DNA from: Arctopsyche grandis
Taxonomy: Eukaryota > Arthropoda > Insecta > Trichoptera > Hydropsychidae
Direction of reading: 5' to 3'
NCBI RefSeq assembly: GCF_051622035.1
Contig: NC_135355.1
Location: 39,351,986-39,415,985, forward strand
Length of the DNA stretch: 64,000 nt
Positions 12,101 to 22,990 of the stretch are shown in pieces. Position 1 is the stretch's first letter; each line of letters begins with the position of its first letter. The translations under genes and the position numbers were made by a program. The notes beneath the pieces were generated by a model. It was given only the letters and a program-made list of their open reading frames with translations. It was not told where the DNA came from and did no database searches.

Positions 12101-14073
12101 CGATAGAGTTTATGGAACACGTTCATCCAAAAAAATATTCCATGAGTGACTTTCATACGAAACGTGAATTAACTTTTCATTTGGAGGCTTTTATATTGTG
12201 TGTCGACGAAATTTATGCATCCGGGTCTGATGATAATCACACGTTCTATATTGAAGAAATATTATGGACTTTGGGGAATTGCTATTCCGTCACACAAAAC
12301 CATAAAAAGGGAAAGGAAGTTTATGAGCGATTGGAATCAATTGTGAGGCATAAATATGGCAAAGACGACGTGAAAACGATCAATGCTCGGATGAATTTGG
12401 CGACTGCAGAACGCAATTTGGGAAATTACGCCATCGCAAAATCTCATTACGACGAGGTTTTTGCCGCCCTGAAGAAAATTTACGGCGAAGATCATGTGCA
12501 AACGGTCAAAGCTCGGATGAATTTGGCGAATGCAGAAAGAAATTTAGGAAATTACGCCATCGCAAAATCTCATTACGACGAGGTTTTTGCCGCCCTGAAG
12601 AAAATTTACGGCGAAGATCATGCGGAAACGGTCAAAGCTCGGATGAATTTGGCGAATGCAGAAAGAAATTTAGGAAATTACGCCATCGCAAAATCTCATT
12701 ACGACGAGGTTTTTGCCGCCCTGAAGAAAATTTACGGCGAAGATCATGCGGAAACGGTCACAGCTCGGATGAATTTGGCGAATGCAGAAAGAAATTTAGG
12801 AAATTACGCCATCGCAAAATCTCATTACGACGAGGTTTTTGCCGCCCTGAAGAAAATTTACGGCGAAGATCATGCGGAAACGGTCACAGCTCGGATGAAT
12901 TTGGCGAATGCAGAAAGAAATTTAGGAAATTACGCCATCGCAAAATCTCATTACGACGAGGTTTTTGCCGCCCTGAAGAAAATTTACGGCGAAGATCATG
13001 CGGAAACGGTCAAAGCTCGGATGAATTTGGCGAATGCAGAAAGAAATTTAGGAAATTACGCCATCGCAAAATCTCATTACGACGAGGTTTTTGCCACCCG
13101 GAAGAAAATTTACGGCGAAGATCATGTGGAAACGGTCACAGCTCGGATGGGTTTGGCGAATGCAGAAAGCGATTTAGGAAATTACGCCATCGCAAAATCT
13201 CATTACGACGAGGTTTTTGCCGCCCGGAAGAAAATTTACGGCGAAGATCATGTGGAAACGGTCTCAGCTCGGAACAATTTGGCTGTCGCAGAAGGGTTTT
13301 TAGGAAATTACGCCATCGCAAAATCTCATTACGACGAGGTTTTTGCCGCCCTGAAGAAAATTTACGGCGAAGATCATGTGAAAACGGTCACAGCTCGGAT
13401 GAATTTGGCGACTGCAGAAAGCGATTTAGGAAATTACGCCATCGCAAAATCTCATTACGACGAGGTTTTTGCCGCCCTGAAGAAAATTTACGGCGAAGAT
13501 CATGTGGAAACGGTCACAGCTCGGATGGGTTTGGCGACTGCAGAAAGCGATTTAGGAAATTACGCCATCGCAAAATCTCATTACGATGAGGTTTTTGCCG
13601 CCCTGAAGAAAATTTACGGCGAAGATCATGTGGAAACGGTCACAGCTCGGATGAATTTGGCGATTGCAGAACGCAATTTGGGAAATTACGCCATCGCAAA
13701 ATCTCATTACGACGAGGTTTTTGCCGCCCGGAAGAAAATTTACGGCGAAGATCATGTGCAAACGGTCACAGCTCGGATGAATTTGGCGAATGCCGAAAGC
13801 GATTTAGGAAATTACGCCATCGCAAAATCTCATTACGACGAGGTTTTTGCCGCCCGGAAGAAAATTTACGGCGAAGATCATGTGGCAACGGCAACAGTTA
13901 TTTATAATATGGGATGTTTGGAACAAAGTTTGAAAAATTACACGGCAGCTAAAATGTATTACGAGAAGGCTTTGAAAGTGTATGTCGAATTTTATGGTGA
14001 ACAACATGAGAGGACAGTTAATATTCATAAAAAGTTCAAATCAACGTGCCATCGTAGTTGCACTATAATATAG
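3128..14073 (+). CDS. STAND NTPase: PD-(D/E)xK-like nuclease + NB-ARC + TPR array
   Basis: The exons are 3128-3195, 9686-9735 and 9815-14073, joined at GT/AG sites in matching phase (2, then 1), giving 1458 residues. Residues 47-120 read as a nuclease fold: E53 in helix A, D84-D85, then Q102-x-K104-H105, a PD-(D/E)xK-type site as in Mrr/Cap4-like nucleases. A helical region of unknown type follows. The ATPase shows Walker A GLPGMGKS (494-501), Walker B LFVFDD (572-577), VIITT (601-605), a GLPLA-like FFPLAI (652-657) and an MHD-like IHS (777-779). TPR units fill 906-1409, with degenerate units on both sides. The ATG at 9868 is internal, because the conserved nuclease segment begins upstream of it. 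By analogy with bacterial Avs proteins and NLRs, the TPRs would sense a ligand, the ATPase would oligomerise and the nuclease would act. That role is inference. The protein ends CTII, a possible prenylation box. Confidence 0.85.
3649..4265 (+). mobile_element. Degenerate Helitron-like element
   Basis: It begins A|TCTAATATATAATTTCTAGAGAGACATTG, like the Helitrons at 2355 and 34439, and its right part has the AAGCGGTTTATA segment that precedes the 3' hairpin in the 2355 copy. The terminal hairpin and CTAG have decayed. The interior (about 3790-4110) is a set of diverged short repeats with TCCGGATTCCTTTTTCAG. It lies in intron 1 of the STAND gene. Confidence 0.55.
4270..4660. repeat. Intron 1 duplication, copy 1 (partner at 7480-7830)
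   Basis: The blocks CTGAAATAATTGTCACTTTTG, AATGCAGAAGAAAA, TTTGAGTTATAT, TTCTATCATACTAGA and GGAAAATTCTAGTCAAC recur in the same order at 7480-7830. Together with the promoter block it shows tandem duplication of intron 1 material with a period near 3.2 kb. It also holds a short inverted repeat around 4555-4590 (TTCTATCATACTAGA/TAGTATGATAGAA). Confidence 0.65.
5133..5434. mobile_element. Inverted-repeat MITE in intron 1
   Basis: The left end GACAGCAAATTTTGTAGCGT and the right end (TGCTACAAAATTAATGTC) are inverted copies, and the match continues inward for about 50 bp. The interior is AT-rich without an ORF. The superfamily is not determined. Confidence 0.6.
5455..6440 (+). repeat. Promoter/first-exon duplication unit, copy 2
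   Basis: It shows the same ordered landmarks as copy 1: GATAAGTGAATGA, GGGTGCGCCTAA, TTTATCTTTAAGTGA, GGAGGCCGGCGCTGTTT near 6275 and CAACTGATTATAACCATTCAA near 6340. It is interrupted by the TTAA MITE at 5688-6194. The stretch matching the 2749 ORF is broken. No exon follows directly; the related exon 1B lies further on at 8138. Confidence 0.55.
5688..6194. mobile_element. TTAA-flanked MITE (ACCCCTACAGAC family)
   Basis: The ends read TTAACCCCTACAGAC and GTCTGTAAGGGTTAA, which are terminal inverted repeats with TTAA at both borders as for piggyBac-type insertions. The ORFs inside (for example 5734-6048) resemble nothing I know and are taken as chance. Confidence 0.75.
6441..8137. other. Intron 1 stretch with partial duplication, otherwise unassigned
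   Basis: It is AT-rich. The block 7480-7830 duplicates 4270-4660. A perfect 15-bp stem with a 6-nt loop (CTGGGA) lies at 7088-7123, inside GC-richer sequence that could be a decayed LINE piece. No gene is supported. Confidence 0.5.
8138..8205 (+). other. Alternative or relic first exon (exon 1B)
   Basis: An ATG at 8138 opens 68 bases, the same length and phase as exon 1 at 3128-3195, and both follow an AAAATCAGxGGGATGG context. The encoded peptides share M...QSxN...GP. Splicing after 8205 (AA|GTTTTT) onto 9686 would give an in-frame isoform of equal length. The donor is weak (GTTTTT against GTTTGT in exon 1), so this may be a true alternative start exon or a decaying duplicate. Confidence 0.45.
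8730..9600 (+). repeat. Dispersed ACCGGAAGT repeat family, copy B (partial)
   Basis: It begins with GTGTGTGTATTTTGAGGATA and the segment TTAGTCCTGTCGAGTTGAA seen in the other copies. It lacks middle blocks and ends in the GTCATGGGTTGGTTACATC block that also ends copy D. It lies just upstream of exon 2 of the STAND gene. Confidence 0.65.
9686..9735 (+). other. Short second exon of the STAND gene
   Basis: The 50-bp exon lies between acceptor TTACAG and donor GTAAGC. It starts in phase 2 (A completes the AG of exon 1 to give AGA) and ends in phase 1 (A joins AA of exon 3). It encodes a charged linker, ALENTGEKEGEKPTNK. The exact in-phase fit to both neighbours is the main evidence. Confidence 0.7.
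9815..14073 (+). CDS. Main coding exon of the STAND gene
   Basis: This exon carries 97% of the coding sequence and is open for 4259 bases. The acceptor ends TTTCTAG at 9814. The frame runs from AA|GCA through the in-frame ATG at 9868 to TAG at 14071-14073. The part before 9868 encodes a GxxYEGYIA segment, which belongs to the first helix of the nuclease fold, so translation does not start at 9868. The absence of introns across the NB-ARC and TPR parts is unusual beside the heavily split NAPRT gene. It would fit a retroposed or horizontally acquired ancestor, but codon use is not obviously foreign. Confidence 0.85.
12412..13923 (+). repeat. Twelve-unit 126-bp tandem array coding TPRs
   Basis: Twelve consecutive in-frame 42-codon units, counted by the repeated GNYAIAKSHYDEVFA block, with no length change between units. 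Each is a TPR hairpin of the kinesin-light-chain-like 42-residue type. Residues 3-18 and 21-28 are constant. Units 2-5 differ only by K or T at residue 33. Degenerate units lie just before (KGKEVYERLESI) and after (TAAKMYYEKALKVY). Confidence 0.95.
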
Positions 14074-14172
14074 CAGTATATGTATGTACAAATTGACTTA
14101 TCTTACTTTAACGACCTATCATACTATGTTTACGTTTACTACTGATTCTACGTAGAAACGGAAATTAATTAA

Positions 14173-14178
14173 AATAAA
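14173..14178 (+). other. Polyadenylation signal of the STAND gene
   Basis: AATAAA lies 100 bases after the stop codon in an AT-rich tail. It is the nearest canonical signal downstream of the gene. Confidence 0.5.
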
Positions 14179-14179
14179 T

Positions 14180-15565
14180 AACAATACTTTATTTGTACAA
14201 CACTTTGTTGGATTATATGGCATTCAATTTTTCACATAAATTTTATAATTAGTCCGTTAAATTTATATTTTATCTTTACATTCAATATTTTTTCAATGTA
14301 TCTAATAATTGTGAATTTACTATTGCATAACAGATATGTACATTTCATCTCCACATTATTATATCAAATTCCCAGATATATTACAACTGATTTATTGAAT
14401 GATTTATTTGTACAAATATATTATGTATGATATGTGTCGTTAATCAAAATGACCTTTTACTAAAATGGTAAAAAATTAAACTAAATATCAATCAATATAT
14501 GTATATGTATGCACATTTAAATTAATTAAAAACTTTGATATCCTTAAATTTTATGTCAAACGAGATGTAAAAATTTCTCATGGGTCATTTGTAGTCTTTT
14601 GTCGTCATGGTGGACCACATTTTCCAGTCATGAAGTATATTATAAATGCAAGGATCCTCTCCAGTAAACTTGATTTAATCATATGCACTTAAATTTTTAG
14701 AAATACATTGCAAATGAATATTATTCATACCAATTTGTGTTCAATAATCAGTTAACCAAAATTATGTTTTCCACATCTAAATAACTGTATTATATTTTCT
14801 AAATAACTATTGCAATATATTATTCTATATAACTATTGTAATATAGTATTACATTTTCTAATAATTATTGTAATTATATTTTCCAAATGCATGCAAAATA
14901 TATTTTTTTGTTTATTTATTTTATTTCACTGTAGTAAATTGCTAATTACTACATTTATGAAATTGAATCTGTCAAGGATTTCATATGCAGAGGATTTATC
15001 AATATCACAAAGATACTAGAATTTTTCATGTGTTCAAAAAAATTTTCATATTTGTGTTAAATTTTAAGATTTCATTTCTCTCCCTAATAACATAATAATG
15101 TACTTGAACTAATTGAAATATTTTATCATCAAATTCTTATATTATTTATGCATATACAAATTAAAAATGTATCATTAAAAATTCAACCAATTTTATTCGT
15201 TAATTATCTCATTTATAAATGTTAGTTTAAATTAATTAATTTTTTATGTATGAAACCTATATTTATTTGTATCATTGACTTATGTACGTATGTTGTTTTA
15301 TGTTTTACAATGATTAACAGAATTTGCAATGCAATCTGTGAATTGCACAATAAAAAACAAATTTGATTAAATTTGGCCAAAGTATTCTCAATCCAAGAAA
15401 AGCCATGTTTTGACTATAAGTTTTTACTATAACGATTTACTATTTGTGATTAATTCTATTTGCCAGATTTTTGCATGTGCAAAAATATATAAATGTGTAT
15501 ATATGTGCATATGTAAATGTGTTTTTTTCTTATTTATTCAATGTTTTATACTTTTTTTTTGTAAT
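14180..15565. other. AT-rich downstream region, nothing recognised
   Basis: This is very AT-rich sequence with short runs of ATGTATGTAC. No ORF with family resemblance and no inverted-repeat element were recognised. Confidence 0.5.
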
Positions 15566-15612
15566 TGCCTAGGAAGACGCATTGTGTTTACCTGTTAGGC
15601 CTTCCTGGTATA
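15566..15612 (+). mobile_element. SINE 3' end fragment
   Basis: AAGACGCATTGTGTTTACCT followed by GTTAGGCCTTCCTGGTA matches the 3' terminus of the tRNA-like SINEs at 43295-43735 and 51848-52262. The tRNA-like head is absent. Confidence 0.6.
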
Positions 15613-15884
15613 TATATATATGAATAAAATAAAAATGTACATACAGACATTGTAGATAAATTGTTGTTTTATTTAGCCACAGTGACCCGAAACCGACCTG
15701 AACCCATGGGGTATACAAAATATTGGACCTGGCATCGATGGGTTTTAAGAACTGGGTTTTTCAAAAACCCTCACACACAGTCTTGTAGACTTGGAAGTTT
15801 AAAGTTTTATTTCACATACATATACATACATAGATAGCATACGTTTAATTGTTAATATTAATTATTTTGTATACATATGTGTTT

Positions 15885-16066
15885 ATTTTTAGCAATACAT
15901 GAAAATGTAATATGGCAAGTATCACAAACGATATTTTTCAGTCAATTTCTGCGTGAATTTTCACAATAGATTTAGTGTGAGCGGGTGGGTGGGGGTGGGT
16001 GGTGAAAATTTCAGGTGAAAGATGATCGTGGCCGCAAGAGATCATCGACTGATGCGGCCAAATTCC
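15885..16066 (+). repeat. GGCAAGTATCACAAA repeat (partner at 18890-19035)
   Basis: It shares GGCAAGTATCACAAA, TTTCTGCGTGAATTTT and TGCGGCCAAATT in the same order with 18890-19035. Here it carries an extra G-rich insert (GGGTGGGTGGGGGTGGGTGG near 15980) and abuts promoter copy 3. Its class is unknown. Confidence 0.6.
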
Positions 16067-16370
16067 GGTAAGTTATCCTTTTGGTAGGTAATATTTATTT
16101 ATGACTCAACTTTTTAATGATTACATAAAAATAGGTGCGCGCCCAAACCGTGACTTGTTATCTTTAAGTGATAAGTAATTTTATTTCACATTCAATCGAT
16201 TATTATTCGGCAGAAAGTTTTACATTTAAAAGGAGATTGAATTTACTGCATACGTATTGTGATGAAAAATTACAATTCCATACTTTTAAAATACATTTTT
16301 TTGTAAATTCGTGCTAATAAAAAGAGATATATGAGTCTTTATAATAATTAAAAGTGGCGTCAGTCCATAA
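16067..16370 (+). repeat. Promoter duplication unit, copy 3 (truncated)
   Basis: It contains GGTAAGTTATCCTTTTGGTA, TGACTCAACTTTTTAATGATTA, AATAGGTGCGCGCCCAAACC, TTATCTTTAAGTGATAAG, GAAAGTTTTACATTTAAAAG and CATACGTATTGTGATGAAAA, parallel to 2246-2600 and 5457-5690. No first exon is attached. It lies 2 kb downstream of the STAND gene stop. Confidence 0.6.
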
Positions 16371-16439
16371 AATAAATGAGTTTTTGTGGTTCTTCATTTA
16401 TTTTTAGAGCTAATTTTTTGTATATTTTCTCTTTTTTAT

Positions 16440-16640
16440 TTTATTTTCGCCAATTTTGATTGGTTTATATTTTTTGTTTTTGGTTTTCTTTTTTGATTTT
16501 TATTTTCACTATCATATTTAATATTTATATTTCTGTACTGAAATATTTTACTGTACTTAATATTTTTATTTCTACTGTTTAATTATTTATCAGACATCTT
16601 GGGTTCATCTTGGGTTCATATTCTTAAATAAATAAATAAA
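16440..16640. repeat. T-rich repeat (partner at 18040-18215)
   Basis: TTTTGATTGGTTTATATTTT, followed by TGATTTTTATTTTCA, ATTTAATATTT and a tail of TATTCTTAAATAAATAAAT, recurs at 18040-18215. It could be the 3' end of a retroelement. It has no coding content. Confidence 0.45.
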
Positions 16641-16771
16641 TTATATCATAGGTGCCATGAAAGGAATTACCTCAAGGTGACACATACATACATATGTATA
16701 GTGAGATTATTTTTTGTACATAAGTACTAACAATTTCAAAAAGTACAGTACGTTTATATAATACAATAGAG

Positions 16772-17934
<1,163 letters not shown>

Positions 17935-18439
17935 CAATAGAGACATCTATGTTACAATCAACACATTTTTTATACATAGCAAATTTGCAAAAAAGACATT
18001 GCGTATTTATAATAATCAACAATTTTGAATCTTGGTATCATTTTGACTGGTTCATATTTTCTTTTTTTTAGTTTTTCGTTGTTGATTTTTATTTTCATTT
18101 GATTCTTTCATTGTGTTATTTAATATTTGTATTTATGAAATATTGTATGATTATCAAACCCGTTGGGTCCATTGGCTTTTCCGTCTTTCTCAAGTATTCT
18201 TAAGTAAATAAATATACATCGCTTTTGTTAGTTTGGATCAATAAGAATTTCATAAATGTAGAGTGAAAAAATAAATAGTTATAGGCGTTCAAGCAATTAA
18301 AGCTAGATGACGGTGAAAAGGGATATTCATCAAGAAAACGCCGAGGCGAGCGCAGTGGGCGATCAATGCCACTGAACATTTAGGGCGATTAACGTCAGGA
18401 AGAATGTCGGCGGGCAGATTACAAACGCATCTTACACGA

Positions 18440-18600
18440 TATATTTGCACCATCGTAATGGCGGAGGCTTCATTTACTTATATTGATGAACAAAATGAGC
18501 AATATGGCAAAGTATGAAAACGATCGGATAAGAGGCAAACTTTTTCCTGAGTTGTAATCGTAAGTGAGACGTAAAAGAGGTTTGTAATAAAAGAAAACAT
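18440..18600 (+). mobile_element. RTE-like LINE 3' fragment
   Basis: CAAAATGAGCAATATGGCAA followed by AGTATGAAAACGATCGGATA matches, in reverse, 28540-28640 and 57860-57935. The segment belongs to the dispersed element whose minus-strand copy at 28340 reads GRPQGRWVDKI. Confidence 0.5.
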
Positions 18601-18889
18601 ATTTTTATAATTATTTATCAATCATACAGAGAAAAATGATGGAAAATGTTGGACAACACTCACCTAAGTGACGTTATCTTCAAAAGATAAGAGATATAAA
18701 AAAGTCGTTTTAATGTGAAACGTAAAGGTGGTTTGTAAAAATAAGCATAGTTCTGTCCTATAAACTATAGAATAACAAAAAATTATCAATATATACATAC
18801 ATACATACATACTCGTATGTACATAGCAACCGTTGATATAATTTCAATTCATCCTATTATATACGTATGTATATGTATGCATTTTAAAT

Positions 18890-19035
18890 AAAAATTTAAG
18901 AAATTTACTATGGCAAGTATCACAAAAATACTATTTGCAGTCCGTTTCTGCGTGAATTTTTTGTGTGGCCGCAAAAGCTCACAGGCTAATGCGGCCAAAT
19001 TGCGGCCCAGTAGCCTAGCCTTAATTTCGGCCATA
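18890..19035 (+). repeat. GGCAAGTATCACAAA repeat, second copy
   Basis: It pairs with 15885-16066. It is followed at 19036-19215 by sequence in which I recognise nothing. Confidence 0.6.
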
Positions 19036-19216
19036 CTATTATAACATGTAATTGCTCTCGACAACACTTTTATCCGCAGATTAAAACGTGGGCCACTTTT
19101 TACAAGCCTCTTCTATGTTTTCCTTCGCTCTGACAACATTTTGGTTTTGACATCCTACATTCTTCCGATCGTTTTGAAACTTCGCCATTTTTACAATCAA
19201 TGCTGCAATCATATTA

Positions 19217-20155
19217 GACAAGCCAAGTTCAGATCTGAAAATCCCCTCTGGGGAAAGTCTGAAATGGCAGTCAGTAATAAAATATTTAGGAGTAACGTTT
19301 GATAAAAGAATGAGATGGGCACCTCACATTGAGGCAGCGAAATGCAAGGCGATGCGGGGTATATCCTCAATATATCCAATATTTAATCGCCATAGTTCTT
19401 TATCAACGCTAAATAAAATAAAATTATATCGCGCGCTCATATTACCATTATTAACCTATGCTTCACATGTATGGAATAACGCCTCGAATACTAACATTTC
19501 CAAGCTCCAAGTAATACAAAATAAATCCCTAAAAATAATTTATAATACACCCATATATACTAACCTGAAAAAACTGCATGCCATATATAATATTCCGTTT
19601 GTTACAGACATTACTAACAAACTAACCAGTAGATTCTATGACAGAATCACTAATAACTAAAGAGCGGACCCAGAGCGCGCTGTTCATTGTTCACATGATG
19701 TAAATGCATTGTTAAAGGTTTGCCGAACCTTTTTTACAAAAGCATTTACAAAAATGGAACAATAGACGGCGCGCTTCCGGTCCTACCTCTACTAATAACC
19801 ATACTAACACATTTGTGAAGAGTCTCGGTGATTACAACAAAATGTCTATACCCGTCAGGTATAAACACAGATTACCAAAACACAATCTGCTTTAGGTCAT
19901 CGACTTTAGATAGTCTTTAATTAATATTATGTATTAGATGTATTATGAACATTTATAAGGATTGTAAATAGGTTTTTGAGCTCTTTTTCCTATTATGCTT
20001 TAGATTAACATTAAAATAATATAATACTGTGATTACTAACCAAATTAAATTAAATTGTAAAATAGAAAATGATTAGTAGATTAGTAGCTATTAAAATAGA
20101 TATAAGATGTATTGTGAACATAATTTCGTAATAATAAAAAGCATTTAAAAATCAA
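19217..20155 (+). mobile_element. Jockey-like LINE 3' fragment (RT C-terminus + 3' UTR)
   Basis: The frame is open upstream of the ATG at 19310 and reads SVIKYLGVTFDKRMRWAPHI, a hallmark of the end of the reverse transcriptase of Jockey-type non-LTR elements, then LTYASHVWNNASNTNISKLQ and a stop at 19660. The 3' UTR runs to an A-rich tail near 20155. It is 5'-truncated, the usual result of incomplete reverse transcription. Confidence 0.85.
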
Positions 20156-20411
20156 AAATATTAAACAAATTTTCCACAGCGAAACATGAAACAACCTACA
20201 GTAGGTTTTGTTATTAAATTACAAACAATCAAATGTTGTTTAATAGAAGCACTTTATCAATTTTGTCTATTATTTTCTTAAAAAAAAATTACGAAAATTT
20301 AATCATAACAGGGTTTTTTTATTAGTTTCACTTCGTTTGACAAACTTCAAGTATGTTGAACAAAACGAGCTTTTGCATTAATTTACGATCAAGAAATAAT
20401 TTGATTTTGAT

Positions 20412-20830
20412 TTTGATTTTTAAATGCTTTTATTATTACGAAATCATGTTCACAATACATCTTATATCAATTTAGCTACTGATCTACTTATCATTTTCTA
20501 TTTTACAATTTTAATTTAATTTTGTTATAAATCATATATTATTCCAACGTACAGCATGATAGGAAAAAAAGCTCAAAAACCTATTTACAATTCTTATAAA
20601 TGCTCATAATACATCTAATACATAATATTAATTAAATACTCTCTAAAGTCGATGACCTAAAGCAGATTGTGTTTAGGTAATCTGTGTGTTATACCTGAAG
20701 GGTATAGACATTTTGTTGTAATCACCGAGACTCTTCACAAGTGTGTTAGAATGGTTATTAGTGATTCTGCCATAGAATCCACTGCTTAGTTTGTTAGTAA
20801 TGTCTGTAACAAACATGTTTGACTTTCCAC
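20412..20830 (-). mobile_element. Same Jockey-like LINE, 3' end, inverted
   Basis: Reverse-complement match to the 3' UTR and last codons of the element at 19217-20155: ATTTTTAAATGCTTTTATTA at the tail, TTTAGCTACTGATCTACTTA inside, and CTTAGTTTGTTAGTAATGTC at the coding end. With the first copy it forms a head-to-head palindrome separated by about 250 bp. Confidence 0.75.
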
Positions 20831-21071
20831 CCCTGACTCGTTTTGGCAGATTTTAATTGTTTAAACGCCTATAAATTTATCATTTTCACACTATATCTTA
20901 TATAATTTACATTATAGACTCTCATTATCCCTTATTATTTTTATTCCAGGAATAGGTTATGTAATGAATGATAAAAATATGTTAATATAAATTGAGATTG
21001 TTGCGCGACTTTTTTGAAATTTCTATTTTCGATCTCACCTGTGTACATATCTGTGTTTCAGATTTCTTCTC

Positions 21072-21885
21072 CAGTGCTACTCAAACTTTTTCAGCTGGCA
21101 GACCAGTTTATATTTTTCAGTAATTCTCACGGACCAGCATCATATTTTAAAATAAAAAGGTTACATATATATGTATATGCTTGAAAACATGTAAAAAAAT
21201 AAAAATAAAATAAAATCTAAGTAGTAAAATTATTTTATTGAATTCAAAGAAGTACTTAGACAAAGATAAAAAATGAAAATACAAAAAAAACTAATGATAC
21301 ATACATATAAGCTTGTTTGTTATTAGATAACTTATCCAGTCGTGGTTTAATCGATGACAATGCCATACGCAATGGATCACAAATATCCCCACTATTACGA
21401 TGTTTTGTTTTAATTATACTCATGGTTGAGAAACCAGTCTCGCAAAGGTAAGTTGATGCAAATGGTAAAAGAGTTTTCACTGCAAGTTCATAAATATATG
21501 GGAATTCTACTTTTAATTTGATCCAAAAGCCTGTAAGTGAAGTTGTTGTTTCAAAACATTTTTTTTTAATTCTTGATTTGCAGTCAGATCAATTAGTTTA
21601 TCTTCCAAATTGGGTGATATTTCATCATTCCATGGCAAAAATTGATTTCGTATCCATCCTTTTCCCTTTTGTGGATCGTCATCTGGTGGAAAATAGAAAT
21701 CGAATCGCTCTGAGAAATTTGTCAAATGACAACTAATTATATCGCGCAAAGACGTCATATTAAGCTCCTCTCCTCCTTCGTAAATAATATCGCCAAATTG
21801 TGAAACATGTCATAGCAATCGTTTGAAACACGAATCTTCCATGTTTTTAGTTTCGTTTCAACCCATCTGTATTGTCTACCATTGT
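21072..21885 (-). mobile_element. hAT element, ZBED5-like, one end missing
   Basis: It starts with CAGTGCTACTCAAACTTTTT like the 16772 copy and lacks the TA expansion. Minus-strand relics are FPPDDDPQKGKGWIRN and LIDLTANQELKK (21560-21700) and LPFASTYLCETGFSTM (21410-21480). The other terminus is gone: sequence after about 21885 is unrelated. It is over 90% alike to the first copy by eye. Confidence 0.85.
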
Positions 21886-22735
21886 AATTGCCACAATAGC
21901 CATAACCATTTTGAAATGCTTTGGCAACAGATTCATTTATGGTAGATAAGTATTAGATAAGTGAATTAAATAGTTATCTCAAAAATATTTACCTACAATG
22001 CAAATCTGAGTATTTGCAATTTATTTTGTAGCGTATTTCCTAGAATTTCACTGTAATATCCTACATATATTTAGTTCGCATAAATTCCAATGTTAAACGT
22101 ATAGCCACTTTACACATTTATATACATACATATAAATAATATTTTCAAAAAAGATGTATACAAGGTTTGGATGAACAATTAGGGACAGATTCGCAAATCA
22201 TAATAATTTAATAATTAATTTTAAAGCTGATAAAGTAAATACTGCTATCGATGAGGAGTGAATTAGAGAACCATTTTATTTAATAACTAAAGTTTTTTTT
22301 AAATAATTTTCTTCCAACATTATGTAATTTAATTTTCCACCATCTATCCCAGCAAATCAAAAGCTTGTTGTAATCTAATTTCCTACTTTAACCATTTTAT
22401 AGTTAGCATTAAGATCAACAGATGGCAATAGTACACCAATACAAGTCAGATATGTATGACGTTGTACTAAAAAACTTTTTTTAATTCGTATTATTTCATT
22501 TTCTGTACGTTAAAAAACACATTAGTACTACACGATGAAATTTTATTTTATTTTATTTTTTCATTTGAAATATAAGAAAATAATTATATTTTACAATGTG
22601 TACTTAAAAAAAATCAGCTCTTCTCTTAAAAGACACTATTATGACAAAATCATATTTTGTCGTCAAAGGACGTTTAGCCATTATTTTTAATTTCCTTAGT
22701 GTTTATAAAATAAACTTTAATGTACATATGTTGAT

Positions 22736-22990
22736 TAAAACGAGAATTTGCATTAATTTACGATCAAGAAATAATTTGATTTTGATTTTTAAATGCTTTT
22801 ATTATTACGAAATTATGTTCACAATACATCTTATATCTATTTGAATAGCTACTGATCTACTGATCATTTTCTATTTTACAATTTTATTTTATTTGGTTAG
22901 TAATCATAGTATTATATTATTCTAATGTTAATGTACAGCATAATAGGAAAAAGAGCTCAAAAACCTATTTACAATTTAAATTAAGAAATA
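22736..22990 (-). mobile_element. Third Jockey-like LINE 3' fragment, inverted
   Basis: It repeats the tail and 3' UTR of the 20412 copy, including an identical flank before the tail (TGCATTAATTTACGATCAAG at 20378 and 22752). The shared flank suggests segmental duplication rather than two insertions. Confidence 0.65.

Noticed and set aside
11046..13761. Minus-strand and shifted ORFs within the STAND exon
   Set aside because: They are shadows of the strongly supported plus-strand frame; the repeated ones follow the TPR periodicity.
12412..13923. Regular direct repeats as a CRISPR array
   Set aside because: The units are 126 bp, in frame, without spacers, and encode TPRs in a eukaryotic gene.
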